A stretch of DNA of 64,000 nt from Crocinitomicaceae bacterium (GCA_002709305.1 PAQM01000024.1:62001-126000), one strand, 5' to 3'; counted from the stretch's first letter, positions 36,750 through 45,865 are shown. Numbers and translations: made by a program. Notes: generated by a model from the letters alone, not told the origin.

Positions 36750-36750
36750 A

Positions 36751-38538
36751 ATGAATGAAACGATAAAAAACATAGACAAAAATAAAGATTTAATTCTCAA
36801 AGAGGATCTTTTAGTAAAAGCCCGAACGGAAAGTTTAAAAGAGCAAAGAGAAAAAGAAAATGACTCTTTTCATTGGTTGACAGACCATAGTAGGCATTTT
36901 TTATCCGCAGGTTATTTACAACCTGGAATTAAGGCTGAAGAAAGGATTCGTGAAATAGGAGATAGGGCAGAAGAGCTTCTAGGTATTAAGGGATATAGTA
37001 ATAAATTTTATAAATATATGTCTGAGGGCTTTTTCTCTTTAGCTTCACCCGTGTGGTCTAATTTTGGTAAGGAGAGAGGTTTACCTATAAGTTGTTTTGG
37101 GTCTAATCTTTCTGATGATATGGGGAATATTTTGTATACTCAATCAGAGGTAGGGATGATGTCAAAACTTGGAGGTGGAACTTCTGGTTATTTCGGAAAT
37201 ATAAGACATAGAGGGGCAGCCGTAAAAAATAATGGTAAAGCATCAGGAGCAGTACATGTTATGCAACTTTTTGAGACTATGGTTGATGTTGTAAGTCAGG
37301 GCTCTGTTCGTCGTGGACGTTTTTCACCATATCTACCTGTTGAACATAATGATATTTCAGAATTTTTAGATATAGGTACAGAAGGTAATCCAATACAAGA
37401 ATTAACACACGGAGTAACCGTAACTGATAATTGGATGGATGATATGATAGCGGGAGATGAAGATAAGAGAAAAATATGGGCAAAAGTTATTCAAAGAAGA
37501 GGGGAAATAGGTTATCCATATATTTTTTTCACAGGTAATGCAAATAGTGGATCTCCTGATGTGTATAAAGATCAAAATCACAAAATTTATGCTAGTAATC
37601 TTTGTACTGAGATAATGCTTCCATCTAATGATAAATGGTCTTTTGTTTGTGTATTATCATCTTTAAATCTATTGCATTATGATAAATGGAAAGATACAGA
37701 TGCAGTAGAAACAATGGTGTATTTTTTAGATGCTGTGATTACTGAATTTTTAACTAAGTTAGAAGTATATAGAGATTCTATTGATCGAGAAGATCAACAA
37801 GTCTTCTTGTTTATGGAACGTGCGTATAATTTTGCGAAAGAAAATCGTTCCTTAGGTTTAGGTGTTCTTGGTTGGCATTCTCTACTACAATCTAAAATGT
37901 TACCTTTTAATAGTCAAGAATCTTATAATTTGAACACAGAAATTTTCAAGTTCATAAAAAATCGTTCTTATAAAGCTTCTGAAGAACTAGCTGAAAAATT
38001 TGGAGAGCCAAATGTTTTAAAAGGTTATGGTAGAAGAAATGCTACTTTAAATGCTATTGCTCCTACAACTTCTTCTGCTTTTATTTTAGGACAAGTTTCA
38101 CAAGGTATTGAACCTATTTGGTCAAATATATATGTTAAAGATATAGCAAAGATTAAGACAACAATTAAGAATCCATTTTTATTAGAATTGCTAGAACAAA
38201 AAGGTCAAAATAATGTTGATGTTTGGCATTCTATAAGAGATCGAGACGGATCTGTTCAACATTTAGATTTTCTTTCAGAAAACGAAAAAAATGTTTTTAA
38301 AACATATTCAGAAATTGATCAAATGGATATTATTTATCAAGCAGGAAATAGGCAAGAATATATTGATCAGGGTCAGTCAGTTAACATTATTGTTCATCCT
38401 GACATGCCAGCTAAAGAAATCAATAAGTTATATATTACAGCTTGGAAATTAGGCTTAAAATCTTTGTATTATCAACATAGTATGAATGCAGCTCAGAAAT
38501 TTAAGCAAAAAAAAGATTGTGTAATGTGTGAGGCATAG
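36751..38538 (+). CDS. nrdA: Ribonucleotide reductase class I large subunit lacking ATP-cone
   Basis: 595-residue catalytic subunit that reduces ribonucleotides. It begins almost directly with the core (HWLTDHSRHFLSAGYLQPG) and has no N-terminal ATP-cone, so it is shorter than the usual 750 or so residues. Redox cysteines are visible in PISCFGSN and SNLCTEIML, the tyrosine pair in LKSLYYQHSM, and the C-terminal thiol shuttle in CVMCEA. ATG 36751 was chosen because it follows the nrdB stop by 1 nt; an in-frame ATG at 36736 lies within nrdB. Activity control would have to come through the ATP-cone on NrdB. Confidence 0.93.
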   Translation: MNETIKNIDKNKDLILKEDLLVKARTESLKEQREKENDSFHWLTDHSRHFLSAGYLQPGIKAEERIREIGDRAEELLGIKGYSNKFYKYMSEGFFSLASPVWSNFGKERGLPISCFGSNLSDDMGNILYTQSEVGMMSKLGGGTSGYFGNIRHRGAAVKNNGKASGAVHVMQLFETMVDVVSQGSVRRGRFSPYLPVEHNDISEFLDIGTEGNPIQELTHGVTVTDNWMDDMIAGDEDKRKIWAKVIQRRGEIGYPYIFFTGNANSGSPDVYKDQNHKIYASNLCTEIMLPSNDKWSFVCVLSSLNLLHYDKWKDTDAVETMVYFLDAVITEFLTKLEVYRDSIDREDQQVFLFMERAYNFAKENRSLGLGVLGWHSLLQSKMLPFNSQESYNLNTEIFKFIKNRSYKASEELAEKFGEPNVLKGYGRRNATLNAIAPTTSSAFILGQVSQGIEPIWSNIYVKDIAKIKTTIKNPFLLELLEQKGQNNVDVWHSIRDRDGSVQHLDFLSENEKNVFKTYSEIDQMDIIYQAGNRQEYIDQGQSVNIIVHPDMPAKEINKLYITAWKLGLKSLYYQHSMNAAQKFKQKKDCVMCEA

Positions 38539-38598
38539 TATGAAAATTTGCTATTAAAATTCCTACTTGTTTTAGACTTTTTTGATTATTTTTTCAGT

Positions 38599-38626
38599 TT
38601 TGTATATTAAATAATCATTACTTTTG
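38599..38626 (+). promoter_or_regulatory. Promoter for a 32-residue membrane peptide gene
   Basis: TTTG (38599-38602), 16 nt, then TACTTTTG (38619-38626), an exact TAnnTTTG, 22 nt before the ATG at 38649. Spacing is one short of the usual range. Confidence 0.5.
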
Positions 38627-38648
38627 CCATAGTAAAATTAGCATAGTT

Positions 38649-38747
38649 ATGTCTGACAATTATTTTGAAAAATCAACGGTAGTATTGGGTACAATTGTAA
38701 CAGTTGTTTTGATTACTATTGTAGTATCAATTGTAATGTTTGGTTAG
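38649..38747 (+). CDS. Putative 32-residue single-helix membrane peptide
   Basis: Short frame beginning MSDNYFEKSTVVLGTIVTVV: a polar and acidic start of about 8 residues followed by about 22 strongly hydrophobic residues to the stop (ending IVVSIVMFG). It reads as a tiny tail-anchored inner-membrane protein. It has its own -33/-7 promoter with an exact -7 box 22 nt upstream, between nrdA and the GH3 gene. No family is recognised; confidence is limited by length. Confidence 0.5.
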   Translation: MSDNYFEKSTVVLGTIVTVVLITIVVSIVMFG

Positions 38748-38812
38748 CATTTTTTGATTACCAATATTGTAATTTTTTTGATTCAATTTCTTTTAATTAA
38801 ATAAAACAATTG

Positions 38813-40339
38813 ATGCCATTTAATTCATTTTTCGCTTGGATGATGAATAAAAGAATTCATCAGATTAAACTTTTTTGTAAATATCCAAGTGAAGTTCAAA
38901 ATGATGTATTTCAGAATTTAATTACTAGTGGAAGTAAAACTGAATTTGGTAGATTACATAGTTTTAAATTAATTAAAAATCATAGAGATTTTAAACAGAT
39001 TCCTTTACAGACTTATGAGTCAATTAAACCATGGATAGATCGATCTATAATTGGAGAAAAAAGTATACTATGGCCAACAGCTACAAAATGGTTTGCTAAG
39101 TCTTCTGGCACAACAACTGGAAGAAGTAAATTAATTCCAGTGACGAAAGAATCTCTTGAAGAATGTCATTATAAAGGAGGGAAAGATTTACTAGCGTTAT
39201 ATTATAATAATTATCCTAACAGAAAATTATATAAAGGGAAGCATTTAATTATAGGAGGAAGCTCAAAAATAAATCAACTTTCAGTGGATTCTTATTTTGG
39301 TGATTTGTCAGCAATTATAGTTAAGAATTTACCTTGGTGGGCTGAAATAAGAAGGACTCCTTCTCGAGATATTACTTTAATGAGTAATTGGAATGAAAAG
39401 ATTCAACGTATGGCAGAGTCAACTATTAATGAAGATGTTTATATTATTGCAGGTGTACCTAGTTGGACCATGGTACTTATGCATAAGGTACTTGAAATTT
39501 CTGGCAGAAAAAATCTGAAAGAAGTTTGGCCAAATCTTGAATTATTTATGCATGGAGGAGTTAGTTTTGAACCATATCGAGATCAATTTAAACGATTAAT
39601 TCCAGATTTAAATATGAACTACGTTGAAACATATAATGCATCAGAAGGTTTCTTTGGAATACAGGATCAAATAAATTCAGATGAAATGTTATTAATGTTG
39701 GATTATGGTATATATTTTGAATTTATTCCAATGGAATCGTTCAATGATGTTAAATCTAATGAAGTTATTTCATTGAAAAATATTGAGTTAGATCAAAATT
39801 ATGCAGTTGTTATATCTACTAATGGTGGACTTTGGAGATATATTCTTGGCGATACAATTCGTTTTACAAGTAGAAGACCTTATAGATTTAAAATAACAGG
39901 TAGAACAAAAAGCTATATTAATTGTTTTGGTGAAGAGTTAATTATTGAAAACACAGAATCAGCAATTGCAAGTGCTTGTCTTAAAACAGGTGCAGAGATT
40001 AATGAATATACTGTAGCACCTATATTTATGGAATCTTCTAATAATGGCGCACATGAGTGGGTTATTGAATTTAAAAAACTACCTAAGGAAATAGAAAGAT
40101 TTATTTTAATTTTAGATGAAACTTTAAGAGAATTAAATTCTGATTATGATGCAAAAAGATACAATAATTTGGTGTTATCTAAACCTGTTGTTAATTCTGT
40201 TTCAAAGGGAACGTTTAATATATGGTTAAAATCAATTGATAAGCTTGGTGGTCAAAATAAAGTTCCACGTTTATCTAATGATCGTTTTTTTTTAGAACAA
40301 ATTGTAAAATTATCAAGAAATAATAATTTATATAGATGA
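38813..40339 (+). CDS. GH3 family acyl-adenylate-forming enzyme
   Basis: 508-residue protein of the GH3 family, known in plants for joining amino acids to auxin and jasmonate. The ATP-binding P-loop-like motif is AKSSGTTTGRSKLIPVT (about residues 100-116), the second motif is NYVETYNASEGFFG (about 275-290), and the hinge follows in WRYILGDTIRF and FKITGRTKSYINCFGEEL. ATG 38813 is preferred over a TTG at 38810. Bacterial GH3 proteins have unknown substrates. Its last four bases overlap the next gene. Confidence 0.9.
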   Translation: MPFNSFFAWMMNKRIHQIKLFCKYPSEVQNDVFQNLITSGSKTEFGRLHSFKLIKNHRDFKQIPLQTYESIKPWIDRSIIGEKSILWPTATKWFAKSSGTTTGRSKLIPVTKESLEECHYKGGKDLLALYYNNYPNRKLYKGKHLIIGGSSKINQLSVDSYFGDLSAIIVKNLPWWAEIRRTPSRDITLMSNWNEKIQRMAESTINEDVYIIAGVPSWTMVLMHKVLEISGRKNLKEVWPNLELFMHGGVSFEPYRDQFKRLIPDLNMNYVETYNASEGFFGIQDQINSDEMLLMLDYGIYFEFIPMESFNDVKSNEVISLKNIELDQNYAVVISTNGGLWRYILGDTIRFTSRRPYRFKITGRTKSYINCFGEELIIENTESAIASACLKTGAEINEYTVAPIFMESSNNGAHEWVIEFKKLPKEIERFILILDETLRELNSDYDAKRYNNLVLSKPVVNSVSKGTFNIWLKSIDKLGGQNKVPRLSNDRFFLEQIVKLSRNNNLYR

Positions 40340-41154
40340 TAAATAAGTTTTTCTTTTTCATATTATTATTCAATTTGAATTGTGTTATTTCTCAGCAAGA
40401 TTCATATTCATGGGAGAAGGTTAATTCATATAAAATAAATAGTGGTGAAACATGGGCTGTTGATTTATTAGAGAACATTTATATATCAAATGGTGAGATG
40501 ATTCATAAATATGATTCAATTGGGACTAGAATATTTTCACAAAGTATCAAGTCTTTAGGAAATGCAACAACTATTATCCCAATTAATACAATGAAGCTTT
40601 TACATTTTTCAGAAGAACAACAAACATTGTGTTATTTTGATAATACTTTATCTTTCCTTGATGATTGTATAGATTTATCTTTAGAAGGGATTATTAGTGC
40701 AGAGCTCATTTGTACTTCTAATCAACCGAATAAGGTTTGGTTGGTCGATAATTTAAACTTAACATTACATTTATTGTCTTTAAATAATAAACAACAAAGT
40801 CAGGTAGTTCGAAATTTAAGAGGTGTTCTTGATATTAATAATATTACGCAAATATTAGAACGTGAAAACAAATTATTTCTTCTTGATATTACAAAAGGTA
40901 TATATGTCCTTGATCTATATGCAAGCTTAATTGAATTTATTGATCAAAAAAACATTTTACATATAGATGTTAATGAAGCTACAATATTTACATTATCCGA
41001 TACAAATTTATTTGTTAAGAACTATTTTACAGGCGAACAATTATCTATTGACTTACCAATCGGTGGTATTTTTGAGTTAAAATATAAAAATGATTTTTTT
41101 TATTTTAGAGTAAATGAGAATGTTTATAAATATAGGCTTCAATTATATAAATAA
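40336..41154 (+). CDS. Secreted protein of unknown function, possible beta-propeller
   Basis: 272-residue protein with a signal peptide (about 1-19, ending CVISQ). The mature part has repeated short strands of the type seen in propellers (WAVDLLENIYISNGEMIHKY, NKVWLVDNLNLTLHL, LFLLDITKGIYVLDLY), each centred on an Asp-aliphatic pattern. No catalytic motif is recognised. Its ATG overlaps the stop of the GH3 gene by 4 nt, so the two are coupled. That one is a cytoplasmic enzyme and the other an exported protein is unexplained. Confidence 0.6.
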   Translation: MINKFFFFILLFNLNCVISQQDSYSWEKVNSYKINSGETWAVDLLENIYISNGEMIHKYDSIGTRIFSQSIKSLGNATTIIPINTMKLLHFSEEQQTLCYFDNTLSFLDDCIDLSLEGIISAELICTSNQPNKVWLVDNLNLTLHLLSLNNKQQSQVVRNLRGVLDINNITQILERENKLFLLDITKGIYVLDLYASLIEFIDQKNILHIDVNEATIFTLSDTNLFVKNYFTGEQLSIDLPIGGIFELKYKNDFFYFRVNENVYKYRLQLYK

Positions 41155-41157
41155 ATC

Positions 41158-41187
41158 TTGATTCTTTACTTAAAATTTGTAATTTAG
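41158..41187 (+). promoter_or_regulatory. Promoter for the deoxynucleoside kinase gene
   Basis: TTG (41158-41160), 19 nt, then TAATTTAG (41180-41187), 7 of 8 to TAnnTTTG, 18 nt before the ATG at 41206. Confidence 0.45.
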
Positions 41188-41205
41188 AACGTTCAAATAG
41201 ATTAT

Positions 41206-41820
41206 ATGCATATTGCAATAGCAGGTAATATAGGTTCAGGGAAAACCACATTGACTAGAATGTTAGCTAAACATTTTGGTTGGGATACTCATTTTGAAGA
41301 TGTTGAACAAAATCCATATTTGAATGATTTTTATGATGATATGCAACGTTGGTCATTTAATCTTCAAATCTATTATTTAAATAGTAGATTTACTCAAGTA
41401 CAAGAAATTCAGAAAGCAGAAAAAAATGTGATTCAAGATAGAACGATTTATGAAGATGCTTTTATTTTTGCCCCTAATCTTCATTCTATGGGATTAATGA
41501 CAACACGTGATTTTGAAAATTATTTTTCTTTATTTAATTTGATGGACTCATTTGTTTCTCCACCAGATTTATTGATTTATTTAAGAGCTACTGTACCTAC
41601 TCTAGTTAATCAAATTCAGCAAAGAGGAAGAGACTATGAAGAAAGTATTCGTTTAGATTATTTGAAGCGTTTAAATGAAAGATATGAGGCATGGATATCT
41701 ACTTATGATAAAGGAAAGTTACTTATTATTGATGTTGATGAAAATAATTTTCCCGAAAATCAGGAAGATCTTGGTCAAATTATCAATTCTATTGATGCAG
41801 AAATTAATGGATTGTTCTAG
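41206..41820 (+). CDS. Deoxynucleoside kinase
   Basis: 204-residue salvage kinase of the dCK/dGK type. The P-loop is AIAGNIGSGKTTLTR (residues 3-17), with the ERS-like DRTIYED motif (about 82-88) and a YEESIRLDYLKRLNERYEAW segment containing the lid arginines near 145. It phosphorylates deoxynucleosides; the specific base cannot be told. The location fits with the ribonucleotide reductase genes 2.7 kb upstream, both feeding dNTP pools. The heptose epimerase gene starts 16 nt later. Confidence 0.9.
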   Translation: MHIAIAGNIGSGKTTLTRMLAKHFGWDTHFEDVEQNPYLNDFYDDMQRWSFNLQIYYLNSRFTQVQEIQKAEKNVIQDRTIYEDAFIFAPNLHSMGLMTTRDFENYFSLFNLMDSFVSPPDLLIYLRATVPTLVNQIQQRGRDYEESIRLDYLKRLNERYEAWISTYDKGKLLIIDVDENNFPENQEDLGQIINSIDAEINGLF

Positions 41821-41836
41821 ATAAAACCCTAAAATT

Positions 41837-42802
41837 ATGATAGTAGTTACTGGAGCAGCTGGATTTATAGGCAGTTGTTTAGTCTCTCATTTGAATATGT
41901 TGGGTTATGAAGATATTATAGTGGTTGATGATTTTTCTAAAACCATTAAATATCAAAATTTAGTAGATAAGAAGTTTAAATCTAAAATTCGAAGACAAGA
42001 CTTTTTTCAATGGATAAAAGGTTCTGGTCAAGATGTTGAGTTTATTTTTCATATTGGAGCAAGAACAGATACTACAGAATTTGATCTTTCTATCTTGAAA
42101 GAGTTGAACTATAACTTTTCCAAACAAGTATGGCATAATTGTGTTAAATTTTCTATACCATTAGTATATGCAAGTTCTGCTGCTACATATGGTATAGGTG
42201 AATATGGGTATAATGACAATCATTCTATAATACCTAGTCTAAAACCTTTGAATCCATATGGAAACTCTAAGAATGATTTTGATAAATGGGTAATTAATCA
42301 AATAGAAACACCTCCATTTTGGTCAGGGTTAAAATTCTTTAATGTATACGGACCTAATGAATTTCATAAGGGTAGAATGGCTTCAGTAATTTTTCATGCA
42401 TTTAATCAGATAAAAAGCACAGGGAAAATGAAGTTATTTAGATCTCACAATTCAAAATATAAAGATGGATGTCAATTAAGGGATTTTATTTATGTTAAAG
42501 ACATTATTCAGGTTTGTAGTTACATGATGCATTCACCACCTAGCTCAGGTATTTATAATTTGGGTTCTGGAAAAGCTAGAACTTTTATTGATTTAGCTAA
42601 AATTACTTTTAAAGCTATGCATAAACAAGAGAATATTACTTTTATTGATACGCCAATTGATATAAGAGATAAATATCAATATTATACTCAAGCAAATATG
42701 ATTAAACTGATTGAGTCTGGATACAATAGGGATTTTATTTCTTTAGAAGAAGGGATAGCTGATTATGTAACTAATTATTTAGACCATAATTTATACTATT
42801 AA
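41837..42802 (+). CDS. hldD: ADP-glyceromanno-heptose 6-epimerase
   Basis: 321-residue NAD(P)-binding sugar epimerase that makes ADP-L-glycero-D-manno-heptose for LPS core. The cofactor motif GAAGFIGSC is at residues 6-14, the catalytic residues are in SSAATYG and PYGNSKNDFD (YxxxK), and FIFHIGARTDTTE is characteristic of HldD. FFNVYGPNEFHKGRMASVI is also family-specific. Whether its sugar goes to LPS or another glycan cannot be told. Its stop is directly next to the stop of the convergent gene. Confidence 0.9.
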   Translation: MIVVTGAAGFIGSCLVSHLNMLGYEDIIVVDDFSKTIKYQNLVDKKFKSKIRRQDFFQWIKGSGQDVEFIFHIGARTDTTEFDLSILKELNYNFSKQVWHNCVKFSIPLVYASSAATYGIGEYGYNDNHSIIPSLKPLNPYGNSKNDFDKWVINQIETPPFWSGLKFFNVYGPNEFHKGRMASVIFHAFNQIKSTGKMKLFRSHNSKYKDGCQLRDFIYVKDIIQVCSYMMHSPPSSGIYNLGSGKARTFIDLAKITFKAMHKQENITFIDTPIDIRDKYQYYTQANMIKLIESGYNRDFISLEEGIADYVTNYLDHNLYY

Positions 42803-43411
42803 TTAAAAAAGATTTTGAAAAACTTTCGATATAGAAGAGCTTTTCAAGTCGTCTATGTTGTCAATATCGTTTAAAAGAGTCAATTTATCCAAGCTATATC
42901 CTTTTTGTAAGATTTCTTGTGTAGTTATCTTTAATAAATTATTTGTGCTCCAAGGTTTATTTTGAAATATAAATGGCATAAATTTTTTCATTCCGATAAG
43001 ATAATACCCTCCATCATTAGAAGGACCCAAAACAGTATCTGATTTTTCTAATTTTTTTATTGCTAAATCCAATAATTTAGCTTTTAAATCTGGCAAATCA
43101 GAACCTATACCAATAATGCGTTTATAACCTTTTTTGAATCCAAATTCAAAAGCGTTCATCATACGTTCACCTAAATCGTTACCGCTTTGGATAAATTTTT
43201 CTTTTTTTGGCCAGACAGATTCAATTATTTTATCTGAAAAATAAATGTGTAAATCACTATTTTTAACTTTTAGTGATTCACTTTCGGTAATATTAAATAA
43301 GTGCTGATAAACATTAAATGCCTCATAATCACCAATAGCTTTCGCTAATCGTGTTTTAACTTTCCCTAGAGTAGCATTTTTAACGAAAACAATAATTAAA
43401 TTTTCAGACAT
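42803..43411 (-). CDS. TIGR04282/DUF2064 family glycosyltransferase-like protein
   Basis: 202-residue protein of the nucleotidyl- or glycosyl-transferase-A fold called TIGR04282, sometimes labelled arsenosugar biosynthesis glycosyltransferase. Signatures: VFVKNATLGKVKTRLAKAIG at the start, GNDLGERMMNAFEFGF, IGIGSDLPDL and GPSNDGGYYLIG. No arsenosugar partner genes are near, so that name should not be taken as function. It follows a rhodanese gene on the same strand after 10 nt, a pairing that suggests sulfur or redox chemistry by context only. Confidence 0.82.
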   Translation of the reverse strand: MSENLIIVFVKNATLGKVKTRLAKAIGDYEAFNVYQHLFNITESESLKVKNSDLHIYFSDKIIESVWPKKEKFIQSGNDLGERMMNAFEFGFKKGYKRIIGIGSDLPDLKAKLLDLAIKKLEKSDTVLGPSNDGGYYLIGMKKFMPFIFQNKPWSTNNLLKITTQEILQKGYSLDKLTLLNDIDNIDDLKSSSISKVFQNLF

Positions 43412-43421
43412 ATTTTAACTT

Positions 43422-43943
43422 TTAGTAGATAATATTTCCATTTATAATCCATTTAGACCATTCTTTAGAATACCCATGTATATTTATAGTTTTTTCGCCT
43501 TTATTGTTGACTAGAGGAAAATTAATATTAATCCAATTAAAAAGACCTCCATAAAGATTTTTTACATTTTGATAGCCTAGTTTTTTAAGTTTCTCTCCGA
43601 TTTTAACACTTCTGCTACCAATACTGCAATAAACGATTATTTCATTATGTTTTGATATAGAATCCATTGATCCTAAATCAAATTTATTGTATTCAATTAA
43701 AATAGCATTTTTTATATGGCTAATATTATATTCTTTTGTTGATCTTGTATCTAAAAAAAGAGTTTTATTATCATCTATTTTTTTTCTTGCATCATATGAA
43801 GATATTTGAGGAAATTGTTTGTTAATTTTCTTTAATAGTATTTCATAATTTTCATTTTCAATAGTAATAGAATCTATTTGAGATAGTGAAGTTGTTGTTT
43901 TAATTAAAATAAATAATAATAATTTTATTCTGATAAAAATCAT
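43422..43943 (-). CDS. Exported rhodanese-like protein
   Basis: 173-residue protein with an N-terminal hydrophobic signal (about 1-21) and a single rhodanese domain (about 45-150). LFLDTRSTKEYNISHIKNA is the start of the domain and VYCSIGSRSVKIGEKL holds the catalytic cysteine. ATG 43943 is chosen; a longer frame to 44018 would overlap the DUF4249 gene upstream. It would carry sulfur as persulfide in the periplasm; the acceptor is unknown. It lies downstream of two DUF4249 genes on the same strand. Confidence 0.85.
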   Translation of the reverse strand: MIFIRIKLLLFILIKTTTSLSQIDSITIENENYEILLKKINKQFPQISSYDARKKIDDNKTLFLDTRSTKEYNISHIKNAILIEYNKFDLGSMDSISKHNEIIVYCSIGSRSVKIGEKLKKLGYQNVKNLYGGLFNWININFPLVNNKGEKTINIHGYSKEWSKWIINGNIIY

Positions 43944-43950
43944 AAGTTGA

Positions 43951-44901
43951 CTATGGATAACAATATAAGGTATCATATACTGGACTATAACCTGCCCATA
44001 TTCCAAGCGCACCTCCATTCATATTAGAGGGTACATTTATTGGAGTGCTAAAAGGACTTCCTACAGTTGTTAATTGTGTATTTTTTTTCTCTAAAAATTC
44101 ATATACTGATTGATCTATTTTTGAGAATTTAACAACAACAGTATCACCTAATCTATAATATCTTCTAAACTCTTTTAGATGTGTGGTGTCTTTTCTTTTT
44201 AAAGGATTTTTAAAAGAGAACTCAAAGGTAAGACCATCAGAATATTTATCATCAAAGAACCATCCTCTCGCTGATTTAAATATATTATCTATTGGTATTC
44301 CTTCTGAATTTAAATTAGTTCGTTTGACTTCCCATTTATATGCATCAAATTGATTTGATGGATCGCTTAATTGTGCCCAACCATATCCATAATTATTATT
44401 TTCTAGTTCACCTTTCCAATATAATAAGTCTAGTGGTATTGGCTCTCCTATTTTAGTTTCTCCACTGTAGTATTTTTGATTATGTTTTATAATGAGTTCA
44501 TAAGTTTGATTAATGTTTCCTTTAATGTCGTTAGAGCTATATACCATTAAAGGAGGGAGAAATTGTAGTTCATCTATGTCTTTTAATCTAAGCATTTCCG
44601 CAAGTTTTTTTTGGGATTCAGTAGGAAGGTCAGATATTGTATATAGATTTAATGTTGTTGTATCTTGATTGCAAACAACTTTCACTTCTGCATCTAAAAT
44701 AAAATTTGATAAATATGTGTCGATATCTGTTGAGGAATAAATATCAGCTGATTTTGATATTAGTACAATAGGATGTCTATCTGTTTCAATAGTTCCATCT
44801 ACAACAATATCAGGATTATGTTGAGGTAAATTTATTTCAATCTCCTTAGTACATGAGATGAGAAAGCTTATAGAAGGTATAAATATTAAGACAAAACGCA
44901 T
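43951..44901 (-). CDS. DUF4249 lipoprotein, second copy
   Basis: 316-residue lipoprotein. The signal ends in a lipobox at LISC, and the mature protein begins TKEIEINLPQHNPDIVVDG. The C-terminal block GGALGIWAGYSPVYDTLYC is almost identical to the end of the neighbouring copy, so the two are tandem paralogues. ATG 44901 is preferred; an in-frame ATG at 44925 overlaps the copy before it. DUF4249 proteins accompany TonB-dependent receptors in Bacteroidota and probably bind the receptor's cargo at the outer surface; that is inference. Confidence 0.85.
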   Translation of the reverse strand: MRFVLIFIPSISFLISCTKEIEINLPQHNPDIVVDGTIETDRHPIVLISKSADIYSSTDIDTYLSNFILDAEVKVVCNQDTTTLNLYTISDLPTESQKKLAEMLRLKDIDELQFLPPLMVYSSNDIKGNINQTYELIIKHNQKYYSGETKIGEPIPLDLLYWKGELENNNYGYGWAQLSDPSNQFDAYKWEVKRTNLNSEGIPIDNIFKSARGWFFDDKYSDGLTFEFSFKNPLKRKDTTHLKEFRRYYRLGDTVVVKFSKIDQSVYEFLEKKNTQLTTVGSPFSTPINVPSNMNGGALGIWAGYSPVYDTLYCYP

Positions 44902-44912
44902 GATATTATTAA

Positions 44913-45863
44913 TTAGGGATAACAATATAAGGTATCATAAGTTGGACTATATCCAGCCCATACTCCAAGTGCTCCTCCAATAATATTAGATGGAATATTA
45001 GTTGGTGTAGCAAATGGGTTTCCTGATGTAGCTATTTGTACATATTTTTTTTCCATAAATTCATAGACATCTCTATCAATTTTTGAAAATTTTATTACTA
45101 ATGTATCTCCTTTTGGATATAAACCCGTGGTTTCATCAATGATATCATCTTCATAACCTTGAGGATTATCATAAAAGAAATCAAAAGTAAGTCCATCAAA
45201 GAAGTCATCATTAAATACAGGACTAAAAGGGGCTATAAAATTTGGATCTAAAGTTAATCCATTAGAGTCTAAATTAATACGTTTAACTTCCCATTTGTAT
45301 GCATCGAATTGTCCTGGAGGATCTGAAATTGTAGCCCATGCATATCCATAATCTAATAAGTTTCCATCAACCTTCCAATAAAGATTTGTAAGCGGAGTAG
45401 GAGCTTTTATTTGGGTTTGTGCAGTAAATGTTTTGTCTTCTAGCTCTACTTTTAATGAGTATGTTTTGCCAACCTGACCAAATATAGATGGATCTAAAGA
45501 AGTATATCCGCAAATGTTAAAGTTTGCTAATTCATCTTCTGAAACACCTAATAAGTTGGAGACAATTGATTCGGTTCCAGGGGGTAAATTATTCGAGCAA
45601 AACTCTTCTAAAACTACTGTTGTTGTACCATCTGAAACCGTTATATTAGCTCCTGATACAAATCCATTTATAAAAGTATTTATATCAGTAGGAGAATAGA
45701 TATTTTGAGATTTTGAAATTAATATAAATGGGGGTTCATTAGTTTCAATTCTTCCATCAATTACAATATCTTCATTATATTCTGGTATATCTATTTCTAC
45801 TTCTTTGGTACATGATAATGTAGTTAGAGATAAAAGAAATAATAAATAAACTAATTGTTTCAT
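44913..45863 (-). CDS. DUF4249 lipoprotein, first copy
   Basis: 316-residue lipoprotein with a lipobox LSC at the end of its signal (about Cys18), then TKEVEIDIPEYNEDIVIDG. It has the same overall layout as the copy 11 nt downstream (APTPLTNLYWKVDGN, FDAYKWEVKR, GGALGVWAGYSPTYDTLYC), though its middle part differs. It starts 2 nt after the TonB receptor gene, so it is made with that receptor. Confidence 0.87.
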   Translation of the reverse strand: MKQLVYLLFLLSLTTLSCTKEVEIDIPEYNEDIVIDGRIETNEPPFILISKSQNIYSPTDINTFINGFVSGANITVSDGTTTVVLEEFCSNNLPPGTESIVSNLLGVSEDELANFNICGYTSLDPSIFGQVGKTYSLKVELEDKTFTAQTQIKAPTPLTNLYWKVDGNLLDYGYAWATISDPPGQFDAYKWEVKRINLDSNGLTLDPNFIAPFSPVFNDDFFDGLTFDFFYDNPQGYEDDIIDETTGLYPKGDTLVIKFSKIDRDVYEFMEKKYVQIATSGNPFATPTNIPSNIIGGALGVWAGYSPTYDTLYCYP

Positions 45864-45865
45864 AA

